This document shows, one piece after another, positions 1 to 6,989 of a stretch of 21,734 nucleotides of DNA. Position 1 is the stretch's first letter, and each line of letters starts with the position of its first letter. Origin of the DNA: Candidatus Uhrbacteria bacterium. GTDB taxonomy: Bacteria; Patescibacteriota; Patescibacteriia; JACQSD01. The translations under genes and the position numbers were made by a program. Location of the stretch: positions 1 to 21,734 of the forward strand of contig JACQSD010000063.1 in assembly GCA_016206165.1 (NCBI GenBank), given 5' to 3'. Under the pieces are notes generated by a model that saw only the letters and a program-made list of their open reading frames with translations, searched no databases and was not told where the DNA came from.

Positions 1-16
1 AGGTTGCGCAATGGAA

Positions 17-34
17 CGCAGGCTAAAGCCTGCG
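17..34. repeat. Short hairpin repeat upstream of the M50 protease
   Basis: A 7-bp perfect stem (CGCAGGC, loop TAAA, GCCTGCG) lies about 45 nt before the first gene. GGT and ACC triplets farther out could extend the pairing. It resembles the small palindromic repeats found at gene junctions in many bacterial genomes. It is not followed by a T-run except for a six-T tract at 43-48, eight bases on, so a weak terminator for a gene to the left of the window is possible. Confidence 0.5.
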
Positions 35-78
35 CCTACCAATTTTTTCTACAGTCTCAAAATTATTTGTTCTAGCGC

Positions 79-720
79 ATGCTCTCGACCTTATTTGGGG
101 ATCCACTGACCTTTATTTTTTGGATCATCGCAATTCTCTACGGATTGTCGGTGCATGAGTGTGCGCACGCGGTTGCAGCAACGCTCCTTGGCGATCGCAC
201 GCCAGGAGAACAGGGGAGACTCACGTTGAATCCACTTGCACACATTGACCTTACGGGACTTCTTTTTTTGTTTGCCATTGGGTTTGGTTGGGGAAAGCCG
301 GTGCAGTTTAATCCGTACAACATTCGGCATCAGCGATGGGGGCCAGTTGCGATCGCGATCGCAGGGCCGGCAAGTAATTTCATCTCGGTCATTATTTTTA
401 GTCTCGCATTAAAGTGGATTGGGCCAACGCTCACTGCAGATAATTTACTCATCCCATTTTTGCAGAGCCTTATTGTGTTGAATGTGGTGCTTGGAGTTTT
501 CAATCTTATTCCATTACCGCCACTCGATGGATCACGTCTCGTCACAGCACTTTTCCCAAATCAATTACAACATGTGCAAGAGCGATGGGAGCGCGAAGGA
601 CAATTCATTCTTATTGCATTGTTGCTCATTGGCATGTTGACCGCCACTTCAGTTTTTACCCCTATGTTTGCTACAGTTCTTCGATGGGTGCAGGGTATAT
701 TCCAGATACCCCTTCTCTGA
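79..720 (+). CDS. Site-2 protease family (M50) membrane metallopeptidase
   Basis: The product is 213 aa and very hydrophobic. Residues 26-30 read HECAH, the HExxH zinc motif inside a membrane segment. Residues 142-151 read NLIPLPPLDG, the second M50 motif whose Asp (D150) supplies the third zinc ligand. The conserved segment GRLTLNPLAHID (46-57) and AGPASN (95-100) also fit the family. Four to five membrane segments are visible, with no PDZ domain, so it is the compact SpoIVFB/YwhC-like form rather than RseP. Family members cleave substrates inside the membrane; the substrate here cannot be inferred. The ATG at 79 gives a normal-length N-terminal helix; I see no clear ribosome binding site. 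It ends just before a large hairpin (725-804) and is unlikely to be cotranscribed with rpsL, which has its own promoter. Confidence 0.93.
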   Translation: MLSTLFGDPLTFIFWIIAILYGLSVHECAHAVAATLLGDRTPGEQGRLTLNPLAHIDLTGLLFLFAIGFGWGKPVQFNPYNIRHQRWGPVAIAIAGPASNFISVIIFSLALKWIGPTLTADNLLIPFLQSLIVLNVVLGVFNLIPLPPLDGSRLVTALFPNQLQHVQERWEREGQFILIALLLIGMLTATSVFTPMFATVLRWVQGIFQIPLL

Positions 721-726
721 GTGTTG

Positions 727-804
727 ACCCTGTAGTGAAACTGCGACCAGGCCCGCAGCGCGGGCCCTATCGTGGTTGAATCAGTCGCAGTTCTACTACA
801 GGGT
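727..804. repeat. Large interrupted inverted repeat between the protease and rpsL
   Basis: ACCCTGTAGT (727-736) pairs exactly with ACTACAGGGT (795-804), and AACTGCGAC (739-747) pairs exactly with GTCGCAGTT (784-792), giving about 19 bp of stem. Inside, GGCCCGC (750-756) pairs with GCGGGCC (760-766) around an AGC loop. The element starts seven bases after the protease stop codon. No T-run follows, so it is not a standard intrinsic terminator. Its last base overlaps the first base of the -35 box of the rpsL promoter. Confidence 0.8.
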
Positions 805-832
805 TGACGCCCTTTCGATGCTATGATACAGT
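804..832 (+). promoter_or_regulatory. Probable promoter of the str (rpsL-rpsG-fusA) genes
   Basis: A -35 box TTGACG (804-809, 5 of 6 matches) is separated by 17 bp from a -10 box TACAGT (827-832, 4 of 6). Transcription would start near 839 and give a leader of about 67 nt before rpsL. The leader holds an eight-T tract (859-866) and a small stem TGCCC/GGGCA (884-888/893-897) that ends eight bases before the start codon. Confidence 0.6.
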
Positions 833-905
833 GAGCAAAATTCGGACGGAGTAGTTTCTTTTTTTTACAGTAAAGATTGTACTTGCCCTCGCGGGCACTA
901 TTGGT

Positions 906-1331
906 ATGCCAACGATGAACCAACTCCTTCGCCATAAGCGGAAGAGTAAACACAACAAATCAAAGGCGCCAGCACTGCAAACAGTCTTTGATTCGCTGCA
1001 CCGACGGTATCACACGCTCGATCAAGGGAGTCCATTTAAGCGTGGCGTCTGTGTGAAGGTGACGACGATGACACCGAAGAAACCAAACTCTGCGCTTCGA
1101 AAAATTGCCCGTGTGCGTCTGTCGAATGGACAAGAGGTGACTGCATACATTCCTGGTGAGGGGCATAACTTGCAGGAGCACTCGATCGTGATGATCCGGG
1201 GTGGGCGCGTGAAGGATCTTCCCGGAGTTCGCTATCACATCGTCAGGGGAGTGTATGACACACAAGGTGTGACGAATCGAAAGCGGAGTCGAAGTGTGTA
1301 CGGAGTGAGAAAAGAAAAGAAGAAAGGATAA
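906..1331 (+). CDS. rpsL: 30S ribosomal protein S12
   Basis: S12 sits at the decoding centre of the 30S subunit and takes part in tRNA selection. The signature TPKKPNSALRK is intact, as are GEGHNLQEHS and RGGRVKDLPGVRYH, so the decoding loops look normal. The protein is 141 aa against about 124 in E. coli. Most of the excess is an insertion of about 15 residues at 26-42 (TVFDSLHRRYHTLDQGS) between PALQ and PFKRGVC, where most bacteria have only a few residues. The start at 906 gives the standard MPT-NQL N-terminus. No Shine-Dalgarno sequence is visible. It is the first gene of the str group and is followed by rpsG across a hairpin spacer. Confidence 0.97.
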   Translation: MPTMNQLLRHKRKSKHNKSKAPALQTVFDSLHRRYHTLDQGSPFKRGVCVKVTTMTPKKPNSALRKIARVRLSNGQEVTAYIPGEGHNLQEHSIVMIRGGRVKDLPGVRYHIVRGVYDTQGVTNRKRSRSVYGVRKEKKKG

Positions 1332-1333
1332 GC

Positions 1334-1422
1334 ACTAACGAATAACGAATCTTTTACGAATTCACGAATCTTTATCCTTATTGTATATTCGTACATTCGT
1401 ACCGCATTCGTCATTCGTTAGT
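1334..1422. repeat. Self-complementary spacer element, ACGAAT family, copy 1
   Basis: The rpsL-rpsG spacer is one long imperfect hairpin. ACTAACGAAT (1334-1343) is the exact complement of ATTCGTTAGT (1413-1422). Between them the word ACGAAT recurs on the left side and ATTCGT on the right side. The element begins two bases after the rpsL stop and ends four bases before the rpsG start. The same family fills the next spacer (1912-2000). Confidence 0.85.
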
Positions 1423-1426
1423 AGGT

Positions 1427-1912
1427 ATGCGACATAAAAAAGTACCGAAACGAAAACTACTTCCGGATACAACATATAGCAACCTCACTGTTGCGAAATT
1501 TATTAATACCGTCATGCGCCGCGGAAAAAAAGTAGCTGCGCAAAAAATTGTTTACGGTGCTCTCAACATGCTTGAGGAGAAAGCAAAAGCAGCAAAAGAA
1601 GCAGTGGAGGATCCGCTTGCACTCTTTGAGCTCGCGATTAAAAATGTGAGTCCACTCGTTGAAGTGAAATCGCGTCGTGTCGGTGGGGCAAATTATCAAA
1701 TCCCATTGCCCGTACGCGCGGAACGGCGCCTTGCGTTGGCATTCCGTTGGCTTATTGCTGCTGCACAAGCAAAGAAAGGAAAACCGATGGCAGTGAAACT
1801 TGCTGAAGAGCTTTTTGATGCAGTGCATCAGACGGGGTCAGCAATGAAGAAAAAGCAAGATGTCCATCGTATGGCAGAGGCAAATCGAGCCTTTGCTCAT
1901 TTCGCACGGTAA
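1427..1912 (+). CDS. rpsG: 30S ribosomal protein S7
   Basis: S7 nucleates assembly of the 30S head and contacts E-site tRNA and mRNA at the exit channel. The 161-aa product has the typical basic N-terminus (MRHKKVPKRKLLPD), the segment KFINTVMRRGKK, and the signature VGGANYQIPLPVRAERR with RWLIAAA. Length is close to the bacterial norm (about 156). The start at 1427 follows the hairpin spacer by four bases; upstream TAGGT is at best a weak ribosome binding site. The stop codon (1910-1912) shares its last base with the next hairpin element. Order rpsL-rpsG-fusA is the classical str operon. Confidence 0.97.
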   Translation: MRHKKVPKRKLLPDTTYSNLTVAKFINTVMRRGKKVAAQKIVYGALNMLEEKAKAAKEAVEDPLALFELAIKNVSPLVEVKSRRVGGANYQIPLPVRAERRLALAFRWLIAAAQAKKGKPMAVKLAEELFDAVHQTGSAMKKKQDVHRMAEANRAFAHFAR

Positions 1913-2000
1913 CTAACGAATAACGAATCCTTTACTAATTCACGAATCATCAGGACAATCGCCTATTCGTAAATTCGTACCTTATTCGTAATTCGTTAGT
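1912..2000. repeat. Self-complementary spacer element, ACGAAT family, copy 2
   Basis: The rpsG-fusA spacer repeats the design of 1334-1422. ACTAACGAAT (1912-1921, its first A being the last base of the rpsG stop codon) pairs exactly with ATTCGTTAGT (1991-2000). Internal ACGAAT words on the left face ATTCGT words on the right. The loop region differs from copy 1, so the two are diverged copies and not a recent duplication of the whole element. Confidence 0.85.
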
Positions 2001-2004
2001 CGTT

Positions 2005-4098
2005 ATGGCGCGTGAGTATCCATTAGAGAAAGTTCGCAATATTGGCATTATTGCCCATATCGACGCTGGTAAGACCACGGTCTCCGAGCGCATTCTTTTT
2101 TATACTGGAAGAAAACATAAAATCGGTGAGGTCCATGAAGGGGAAACAACAACGGACTGGATGGAGCAGGAACGTGAACGTGGGATCACGATTACCGCAG
2201 CAGCAATTACGTGCTACTGGAAGGAACACATGATCAATATTATTGATACTCCAGGGCATATCGATTTTACTGCGGAAGTAAAGCGGTCACTCCGTGTGCT
2301 CGATGGCGCAGTCGTTGTCTTTGATGGTGTCGCTGGGGTGGAGCCACAGTCGGAAACGAATTGGCACTACGCGGATGAATATAAAGTTCCGCGCATTTGT
2401 TTTATTAATAAGCTCGACCGCATGGGCGCTGATTTTTATGCGGATCTCCGCTCAATCCACGAGCGACTCACGAAGAATGCGCACCCACTCCAACTCCCGA
2501 TTGGTGCTGAAGCCGGGTTCAGTGGGATTATTGATTTACTCACGATGCGAGCAGAATTTTATAAAGATGATCTTGGGCAGAAGATTGAAGAAGGACCAAT
2601 TCCCGATGATCTCCTCGAACAAGCAAAAAAGTATCGTCATCAATTATTGGAGGCGATTGTGGAGAAGGATGAGAGACTGCTCCAAAAGTTTTTCGCAAAT
2701 GAAGAGATCCCGATTGTCGATTTACAACGGGTTCTCCGACAAGCAGTCATCAACTTTGAAATTGTTCCAGTACTTTGCGGATCTGCGCTCAAAAATAAAG
2801 GCGTCCAATTTTTACTTGATGCAGTGAATGCATACTTGCCATCGCCGATCGATGTGCCACCAGTACATGGGCTTGACCCGAGCGACAAAGAGACAACGAT
2901 CACACGGCAGCGCGCAGATAATGAACCATTCACCGCGCTCGCATTCAAAGTCATGAATGATCCGTTTACGGGTGGCGGGAAGCTTTGTTTCTTTCGCGTG
3001 TACGCAGGAACACTCAAAGCGGGCTCGTATGTCATCAATACAAATACACGCGAGCGAGAACGCATGGGGCGCATTGTTCGCATGCACGCAGACCAGAAAG
3101 AAGAAATCGATGCCGTATACGCAGGCGACATTGCTGCGGCAGTCGGCATGAAGAATACGTTTACTGGTCACACGCTCGCGGATCCGGATCATCCGATTCT
3201 TCTCGAAACGATTACATTCCCTGAGCCGGTGATTTCCATGGCAATCGAACCGAAAACAAAAGCTGACCAAGAAAAGATGGGAACCGCCATTCAAAAACTC
3301 ACTGAAGAAGACCCGACATTCCATGTGCGCACGGATGAGGAAACACTCCAGACGATTATGTCTGGCATGGGCGAACTTCACCTCGACATCATTGTTGATC
3401 GGATGAAGCGAGAATTTAAAGTCGAAGCGAATATTGGGAAACCGCAGGTTGCGTATAAAGAAACAATTCGGAAAAGTGCAGAGGCAGAAGGGAAATACAT
3501 TCGCCAATCTGGTGGACGCGGACAGTATGGACATTGTTGGTTACGTGTGGAGGCGATGCCACGTGGATCCGGTTTTGAGTTTCTTGATGAAGTGAAGGGT
3601 GGTGTGATCCCGCGCGAATATATTCCCGCGGTTGAGAAAGGGGTCAAAGAAGCGATCGAACGCGGCGTCATTGCTGGATTTCCGGTTGTTGACCTCAATG
3701 TTGCTGTCTATGACGGAACATATCATGAAGTTGATTCCTCGGAAGCAGCCTTCAAAATTGCGGGGTCACTTGCATTTCAGGAAGCTGTCAAAAACGCTGA
3801 CCCAGTGATTCTTGAACCAATGATGAAAGTTGAAGTCATTACCCCAGAGCAATTTATGGGAGACGTCATTGGTGATTTGAATGCGAAGCGTGGGCACGTG
3901 AAAGAAATGCGTGATCGGAGTGGAGTAAAAATTGTTGATGCTGAAGTGCCACTTGCCGAGATGTTTGGATATGCGACGGAGCTTCGTTCGATGACACAAG
4001 GACGCGCGAGCTATTCGATGGAATTTTTGCAGTATGCTGAAGTCCCGCGGAATAAGATGCAAGATCTTATCGACAAGAAGGTGGTGAAACGCGTGTAA
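2005..4098 (+). CDS. fusA: Elongation factor G
   Basis: EF-G is the GTPase that drives translocation and, with RRF, ribosome recycling. The 697-aa length is normal. GTPase motifs are complete: P-loop AHIDAGKT (17-24), switch I RERGITIT (57-64), DTPGH (81-85) and NKLD (135-138). Domains II-V follow without a break, including the domain IV segment SGGRGQYGH and the C-terminal GDVIGDLNAKRGHV. No intein or frameshift is seen. It starts at the ATG four bases after a hairpin spacer, again without a Shine-Dalgarno sequence. The classical order fusA-tuf is interrupted by a small Phd-like gene and a new promoter. Confidence 0.98.
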   Translation: MAREYPLEKVRNIGIIAHIDAGKTTVSERILFYTGRKHKIGEVHEGETTTDWMEQERERGITITAAAITCYWKEHMINIIDTPGHIDFTAEVKRSLRVLDGAVVVFDGVAGVEPQSETNWHYADEYKVPRICFINKLDRMGADFYADLRSIHERLTKNAHPLQLPIGAEAGFSGIIDLLTMRAEFYKDDLGQKIEEGPIPDDLLEQAKKYRHQLLEAIVEKDERLLQKFFANEEIPIVDLQRVLRQAVINFEIVPVLCGSALKNKGVQFLLDAVNAYLPSPIDVPPVHGLDPSDKETTITRQRADNEPFTALAFKVMNDPFTGGGKLCFFRVYAGTLKAGSYVINTNTRERERMGRIVRMHADQKEEIDAVYAGDIAAAVGMKNTFTGHTLADPDHPILLETITFPEPVISMAIEPKTKADQEKMGTAIQKLTEEDPTFHVRTDEETLQTIMSGMGELHLDIIVDRMKREFKVEANIGKPQVAYKETIRKSAEAEGKYIRQSGGRGQYGHCWLRVEAMPRGSGFEFLDEVKGGVIPREYIPAVEKGVKEAIERGVIAGFPVVDLNVAVYDGTYHEVDSSEAAFKIAGSLAFQEAVKNADPVILEPMMKVEVITPEQFMGDVIGDLNAKRGHVKEMRDRSGVKIVDAEVPLAEMFGYATELRSMTQGRASYSMEFLQYAEVPRNKMQDLIDKKVVKRV

Positions 4099-4100
4099 TC

Positions 4101-4165
4101 AATGCAAAATGCAAAAGTAAAAATGCAAAATTATATTTTTCATTCTGCATTCTTCACTCTGCATT
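4101..4165. repeat. Self-complementary spacer element, AATGCA family
   Basis: Immediately after fusA the left side carries AATGCA, AATGCA and AATGCA words (4101-4135), and the right side carries two TGCATT words (4146-4151 and 4160-4165). The A-rich left arm and T-rich right arm can fold on each other. The element ends 13 bases before the next gene. It has the same design as the other spacers but a different sequence. Confidence 0.7.
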
Positions 4166-4178
4166 AAGCGCGGCGGAC

Positions 4179-4463
4179 ATGTCTTCCTTTGCTGAACTTA
4201 CAAAACTACTCGAAGAAGATGCCACACACCGGCTCATCATTATTCGTGAGGATGGTTCGCCCATCGGTGTGCTCATGACAGTAGCAGAATACCGGAGGCT
4301 CATGCATGAAGAGGATCGCTCCGAGGCTGCGCCACTCCCTCCAGTATCGATCGAACCACAAAAAAATCCGCTTGATGAGTGGGATACAATGATGGAGAAG
4401 GTGAGCGGGGCAGAGAAAAACAAGGAAGAAGAGGATACATACCTCTTTGAACCCGTTGAATAG
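4179..4463 (+). CDS. Small Phd/YefM antitoxin-like protein
   Basis: The product is 94 aa. Residues 17-42 (HRLIIIREDGSPIGVLMTVAEYRRLM) resemble the core of Phd/YefM antitoxins, in which a beta-hairpin with a G-xP turn is followed by a helix containing EY-RL. The C-terminal half is acidic and low in complexity (many E, D, K, P), as in the toxin-binding tails of antitoxins. No toxin gene lies beside it, so it could be a solitary regulator or an unrelated small protein with a similar fold. It lies between fusA and the tuf promoter. The match is by motif only and is weak outside the hairpin. Confidence 0.55.
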   Translation: MSSFAELTKLLEEDATHRLIIIREDGSPIGVLMTVAEYRRLMHEEDRSEAAPLPPVSIEPQKNPLDEWDTMMEKVSGAEKNKEEEDTYLFEPVE

Positions 4464-4470
4464 GCACCTA

Positions 4471-4499
4471 TTGCATATTTTTCATTAATCCTTTACAAT
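4471..4499 (+). promoter_or_regulatory. Promoter of tuf
   Basis: A -35-like TTGCAT (4471-4476) is followed after exactly 17 bp by TACAAT (4494-4499), 5 of 6 for the -10 box. It starts seven bases after the stop of the small gene. Transcription would begin near 4506, leaving a leader of about 100 nt before tuf. Confidence 0.7.
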
Positions 4500-4528
4500 G
4501 AGCAACTGTCTAAAATGATTCCAAAAGA

Positions 4529-4597
4529 CACGAATTCGCTTTGGAATACGGCCATACCATCGTCCGTGCCGTATGCAGTGCATTCGTGATCTTTTTT
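4529..4597 (+). terminator. Terminator-like hairpin in the tuf leader (possible attenuator)
   Basis: CACGAAT (4529-4535) pairs with ATTCGTG (4582-4588), and inside it ATACGGC (4546-4552) pairs with GCCGTAT (4568-4574). Three bases after the outer stem is a six-T tract (4592-4597). The structure lies between the tuf promoter and the tuf start codon and ends eight bases before the ATG. It has the layout of an intrinsic terminator placed inside a leader, which suggests attenuation or a structured initiation region. The large interior loops make it weaker than a classical terminator. Confidence 0.5.
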
Positions 4598-4604
4598 CAC
4601 ATCC

Positions 4605-5798
4605 ATGGCCGAGAAATTTGACCGTTCAAAACCCCATCTTAATGTGGGGACCATTGGTCACGTTGACCACGGGAAGACGACACTCACCTCCGCGCTCACA
4701 CAAGTCGCGGCAGCAGTTGGGTATAAAGCGCGCATCGAAAAATATGAAGACATTGACAACGCGCCAGAGGAGAAGGCTCGCGGGATTACCATTGCAACAC
4801 ACCACTCGGAGTATGAAACTCCAAAACGGCACTACGCACACGTTGACTGTCCAGGGCACGCTGACTATGTGAAGAACATGATCACCGGTGCTGCGCAGAT
4901 GGATGGTGCAATCCTTGTCGTTTCCGCAGCGGATGGTCCGATGCCACAAACACGCGAACACATTCTCCTTGCACGCCAAGTCGGCGTGCCGTACATTGTC
5001 GTTTTCTTGAATAAGTGTGATGCGGTCCAAGACAAGGAGCTTATTGATCTTGTTGAAGAAGAGGTCCGTGACCTTTTGAAGAAATATCAATTTCCTGGGG
5101 ACACCACACCGATCATTCGTGGATCAGCGCTCAAAGCAATGGAAAACCCGAGTGATCCAGAGGCACAAAAACCAATCGTTGAACTTTTTAACGCGCTTGA
5201 TACGTATATTCCAGAGCCCGTGCGTGATACCGACAAACCTTTTCTTATGCCTGTTGAAGATGTCTTTTCTATTGAAGGGCGTGGGACAGTGGTCACCGGC
5301 AGAATTGAGCGTGGTATTGTGAAGATCAACGACGAAATTCAGATTATTGGTTTGCATGATACATTGAAGACAGTCGTGACCGGTATTGAAATGTTTAACA
5401 AGACCCTTGATGAAGGGCGCGCTGGTGATAATGCAGGCGTATTGCTTCGTGGGACAAAGAAAGAGGAAGTAGAGCGTGGGCAAGTGCTCGCAAAGCCAGG
5501 ATCGGTAACCCCACACACTGAATTTGATGGAGAGGTGTATATTTTGTCGAAAGAAGAGGGTGGTCGACACAAACCATTCTTTAAGGGATACAAGCCACAA
5601 TTCTATATTCGCACCACGGATGTGACGGGTGAGGTCCTTGAGTTACCAGCAGGAGTTGAAATGGTGATGCCAGGAGACACCGTATCGATTAAGGTGCAAC
5701 TTATTTCACCAGTCGCGCTGGAAGAGAAGCAACGGTTTGCGATCCGTGAGGGTGGAAAGACTGTTGGCGCAGGAGTGGTCACAAAGATATCAAAGTAA
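4605..5798 (+). CDS. tuf: Elongation factor Tu
   Basis: EF-Tu carries aminoacyl-tRNA to the A site as a ternary complex with GTP. The 397-aa protein has GHVDHGKT (18-25), RGITI (59-63), DCPGH (81-85) and NKCD (136-139). Domains II and III follow, including VFSIEGRGTVVTGRIERG and the C-terminal RFAIREGGKTVGAGVVTKI. The length is normal. The start at 4605 gives the standard MAEKFDRSKPHLNVGTIGH. It has its own promoter and a hairpin leader. rpsJ follows after 34 nt with no hairpin or terminator, so tuf and the S10 genes are probably cotranscribed. Confidence 0.98.
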   Translation: MAEKFDRSKPHLNVGTIGHVDHGKTTLTSALTQVAAAVGYKARIEKYEDIDNAPEEKARGITIATHHSEYETPKRHYAHVDCPGHADYVKNMITGAAQMDGAILVVSAADGPMPQTREHILLARQVGVPYIVVFLNKCDAVQDKELIDLVEEEVRDLLKKYQFPGDTTPIIRGSALKAMENPSDPEAQKPIVELFNALDTYIPEPVRDTDKPFLMPVEDVFSIEGRGTVVTGRIERGIVKINDEIQIIGLHDTLKTVVTGIEMFNKTLDEGRAGDNAGVLLRGTKKEEVERGQVLAKPGSVTPHTEFDGEVYILSKEEGGRHKPFFKGYKPQFYIRTTDVTGEVLELPAGVEMVMPGDTVSIKVQLISPVALEEKQRFAIREGGKTVGAGVVTKISK

Positions 5799-5832
5799 TG
5801 TACACAATACCGTTCCTTGTTCTTTTTCTCCT

Positions 5833-6210
5833 ATGGTTACTAAGAAAGCAAAAGCAGCAGCGGAAGCAACCAGTGCCGAGCACGCCGCTCCTCCCAAGAA
5901 AGATGAGCATCAGCGCATTCGTATCAAGATTCGCGCGTTTGATCATTCGATTATCGATCAATCAACGCGAACCATTATGGAGACTGCGGAGCGCACGGGA
6001 GCATCCATTGCAGGTCCTGTACCCTTACCAACAGAAAAGAGAAAATGGACAGTGAACCGTTCAACGTTTGTCCATAAAGATGCACGCGATCAATTTGAAA
6101 TGCGTATTCATAAACGATTGCTCGACGTGATTGACCCAACACCAAAAACGGTTGAAGCATTGAGCAGCTTACATCTTCCTGCGGGCGTTGAGGTTGAAAT
6201 TAAAATGTGA
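5833..6210 (+). CDS. rpsJ: 30S ribosomal protein S10
   Basis: S10 belongs to the 30S head and, as NusE, can join antitermination complexes. The core RIRIKIRAFDHSIIDQSTRTI, then GPVPLPTEKRKWTVNRSTFVHKDARDQFEMRIHKRLLDVID, is typical. The ATG at 5833 gives 125 aa. The canonical core begins near residue 25, so there is an N-terminal extension of about 22 residues rich in Ala and Lys (TKKAKAAAEATSAEHAAPPKK). An in-frame start farther upstream would lie inside tuf and is unlikely. It is the first gene of the S10 group, 34 nt after tuf. Confidence 0.95.
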   Translation: MVTKKAKAAAEATSAEHAAPPKKDEHQRIRIKIRAFDHSIIDQSTRTIMETAERTGASIAGPVPLPTEKRKWTVNRSTFVHKDARDQFEMRIHKRLLDVIDPTPKTVEALSSLHLPAGVEVEIKM

Positions 6211-6217
6211 TCAAGGC

Positions 6218-6332
6218 TTGCATAACTCCCCCCGGCTCCGTCGCGGGAGGAAAGTGTGCAACAGACGATACCAGAAAGTACGGAAGTACTTTATCGGCAG
6301 CGAGCCGAACGTTGGTACGTTCGGCTTTTGTT
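6218..6332 (+). promoter_or_regulatory. Structured leader upstream of rplC with a terminator-like hairpin
   Basis: The 138-nt rpsJ-rplC spacer holds three hairpins in a row. First, TTGCA (6218-6222) pairs with TGCAA (6257-6261) and encloses CTCCC/GGGAG (6226-6230/6245-6249). Second, AAAGTAC (6275-6281) pairs with GTACTTT (6286-6292) around GGAA. Third, AGCCGAACGT (6303-6312) pairs perfectly with ACGTTCGGCT (6317-6326) around TGGT, followed by TTTGTT. The third has the form of an intrinsic terminator, so read-through into the rplC group may be controlled here. The S10 leader of E. coli is controlled by L4, but that one lies before rpsJ and I see no sequence resemblance. A short GACCT-type remnant (6337-6348) leads into rplC. 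Confidence 0.6.
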
Positions 6333-6348
6333 GATCTATAGGACCTCT

Positions 6349-6957
6349 ATGAAAATTCTTCTTGGGAAAAAAATGGGGATGACGCAGCAGTTTGGACCTG
6401 ATGGATCTATCCTTCCGGTTACTATTATTGCAGCAGGGCCATGTGTGGTCACACAAGTAAAAACAAAGGCAGCGGATGGCTATGGAGCAATTCAGATCGG
6501 GTACGGCAACAAGCGTCGGCTTACAAAAGCAGAGGCGGGACATCTCAAGGATCGTGGATCGCTTCGTTGGCTTCGTGAATTTCGTATTGAAAATCCTGAA
6601 CTCACGGTTGGAGCAGTTGTCAACACCGAGCAATTTAGTGTAGGAGAAAACGTAATGATTCGTGGCACGAGTAAAGGGAAAGGGTTTCAAGGTGTGGTGA
6701 AGCGCCACCATTTTCGTGGGCATCCGCATACACACGGACACAAAGATCAGGAGCGCATGCCGGGTTCAATTGGATCTCGTCGCGCGCGTGGCGGAGTGAT
6801 TGAAAAAGGGAAACGCATGGCGGGGCATATGGGAGATGCGCGTGTCTCGGTCAAGAATCTCACCATACTCCAGGTTGATAAAGAAAAGAATGAACTCTGG
6901 CTCAAAGGAGCTGTGCCTGGAGCGCGGAATAGTCTCGTGCTCATTCAAGGAAAATAA
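6349..6957 (+). CDS. rplC: 50S ribosomal protein L3
   Basis: L3 starts 50S assembly and reaches toward the peptidyl-transferase centre. The ATG at 6349 gives 202 aa beginning MKILLGKKMGMTQQF, the family norm; a longer in-frame reading to 6256 would pass through the leader hairpins and is not credible. The central finger is intact: GTSKGKGFQGVVKRH, then GHKDQERMPGSIG, then KGKRMAGHMG. Length is about normal (E. coli 209). The start follows 'ggacctct' directly, with no Shine-Dalgarno sequence. Confidence 0.97.
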   Translation: MKILLGKKMGMTQQFGPDGSILPVTIIAAGPCVVTQVKTKAADGYGAIQIGYGNKRRLTKAEAGHLKDRGSLRWLREFRIENPELTVGAVVNTEQFSVGENVMIRGTSKGKGFQGVVKRHHFRGHPHTHGHKDQERMPGSIGSRRARGGVIEKGKRMAGHMGDARVSVKNLTILQVDKEKNELWLKGAVPGARNSLVLIQGK

Positions 6958-6989
6958 GACCTATAGGTCGAAGAGGACCTATTGGACCT
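6958..6989. repeat. GACCTAT-family spacer, rplC-rplD
   Basis: The whole 32-nt spacer is built of GACCTAT-type words. It opens directly after the stop codon with the perfect 12-bp palindrome GACCTATAGGTC (6958-6969) and closes with GGACCT immediately before the rplD ATG. Confidence 0.8.

Noticed and set aside
1332..2004. Possible CRISPR-like array because of regular ACGAAT repeats
   Set aside because: Repeats are 6-10 bases, change orientation in the middle, and have no spacers of constant length.
2812..3534. Minus-strand open frame of 240 codons inside fusA
   Set aside because: It is the mirror of a strongly coding + strand gene; Cys/His/Phe-rich composition is typical of such shadows.
4573..4872. 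Open frame of 99 codons overlapping the start of tuf
   Set aside because: It is in another frame over a conserved EF-Tu N-terminus and begins inside the leader hairpin.
6256..6348. Longer N-terminus for L3
   Set aside because: The added residues would be read through two hairpins and do not resemble L3; MKILLGKKMGMTQ is the family start.
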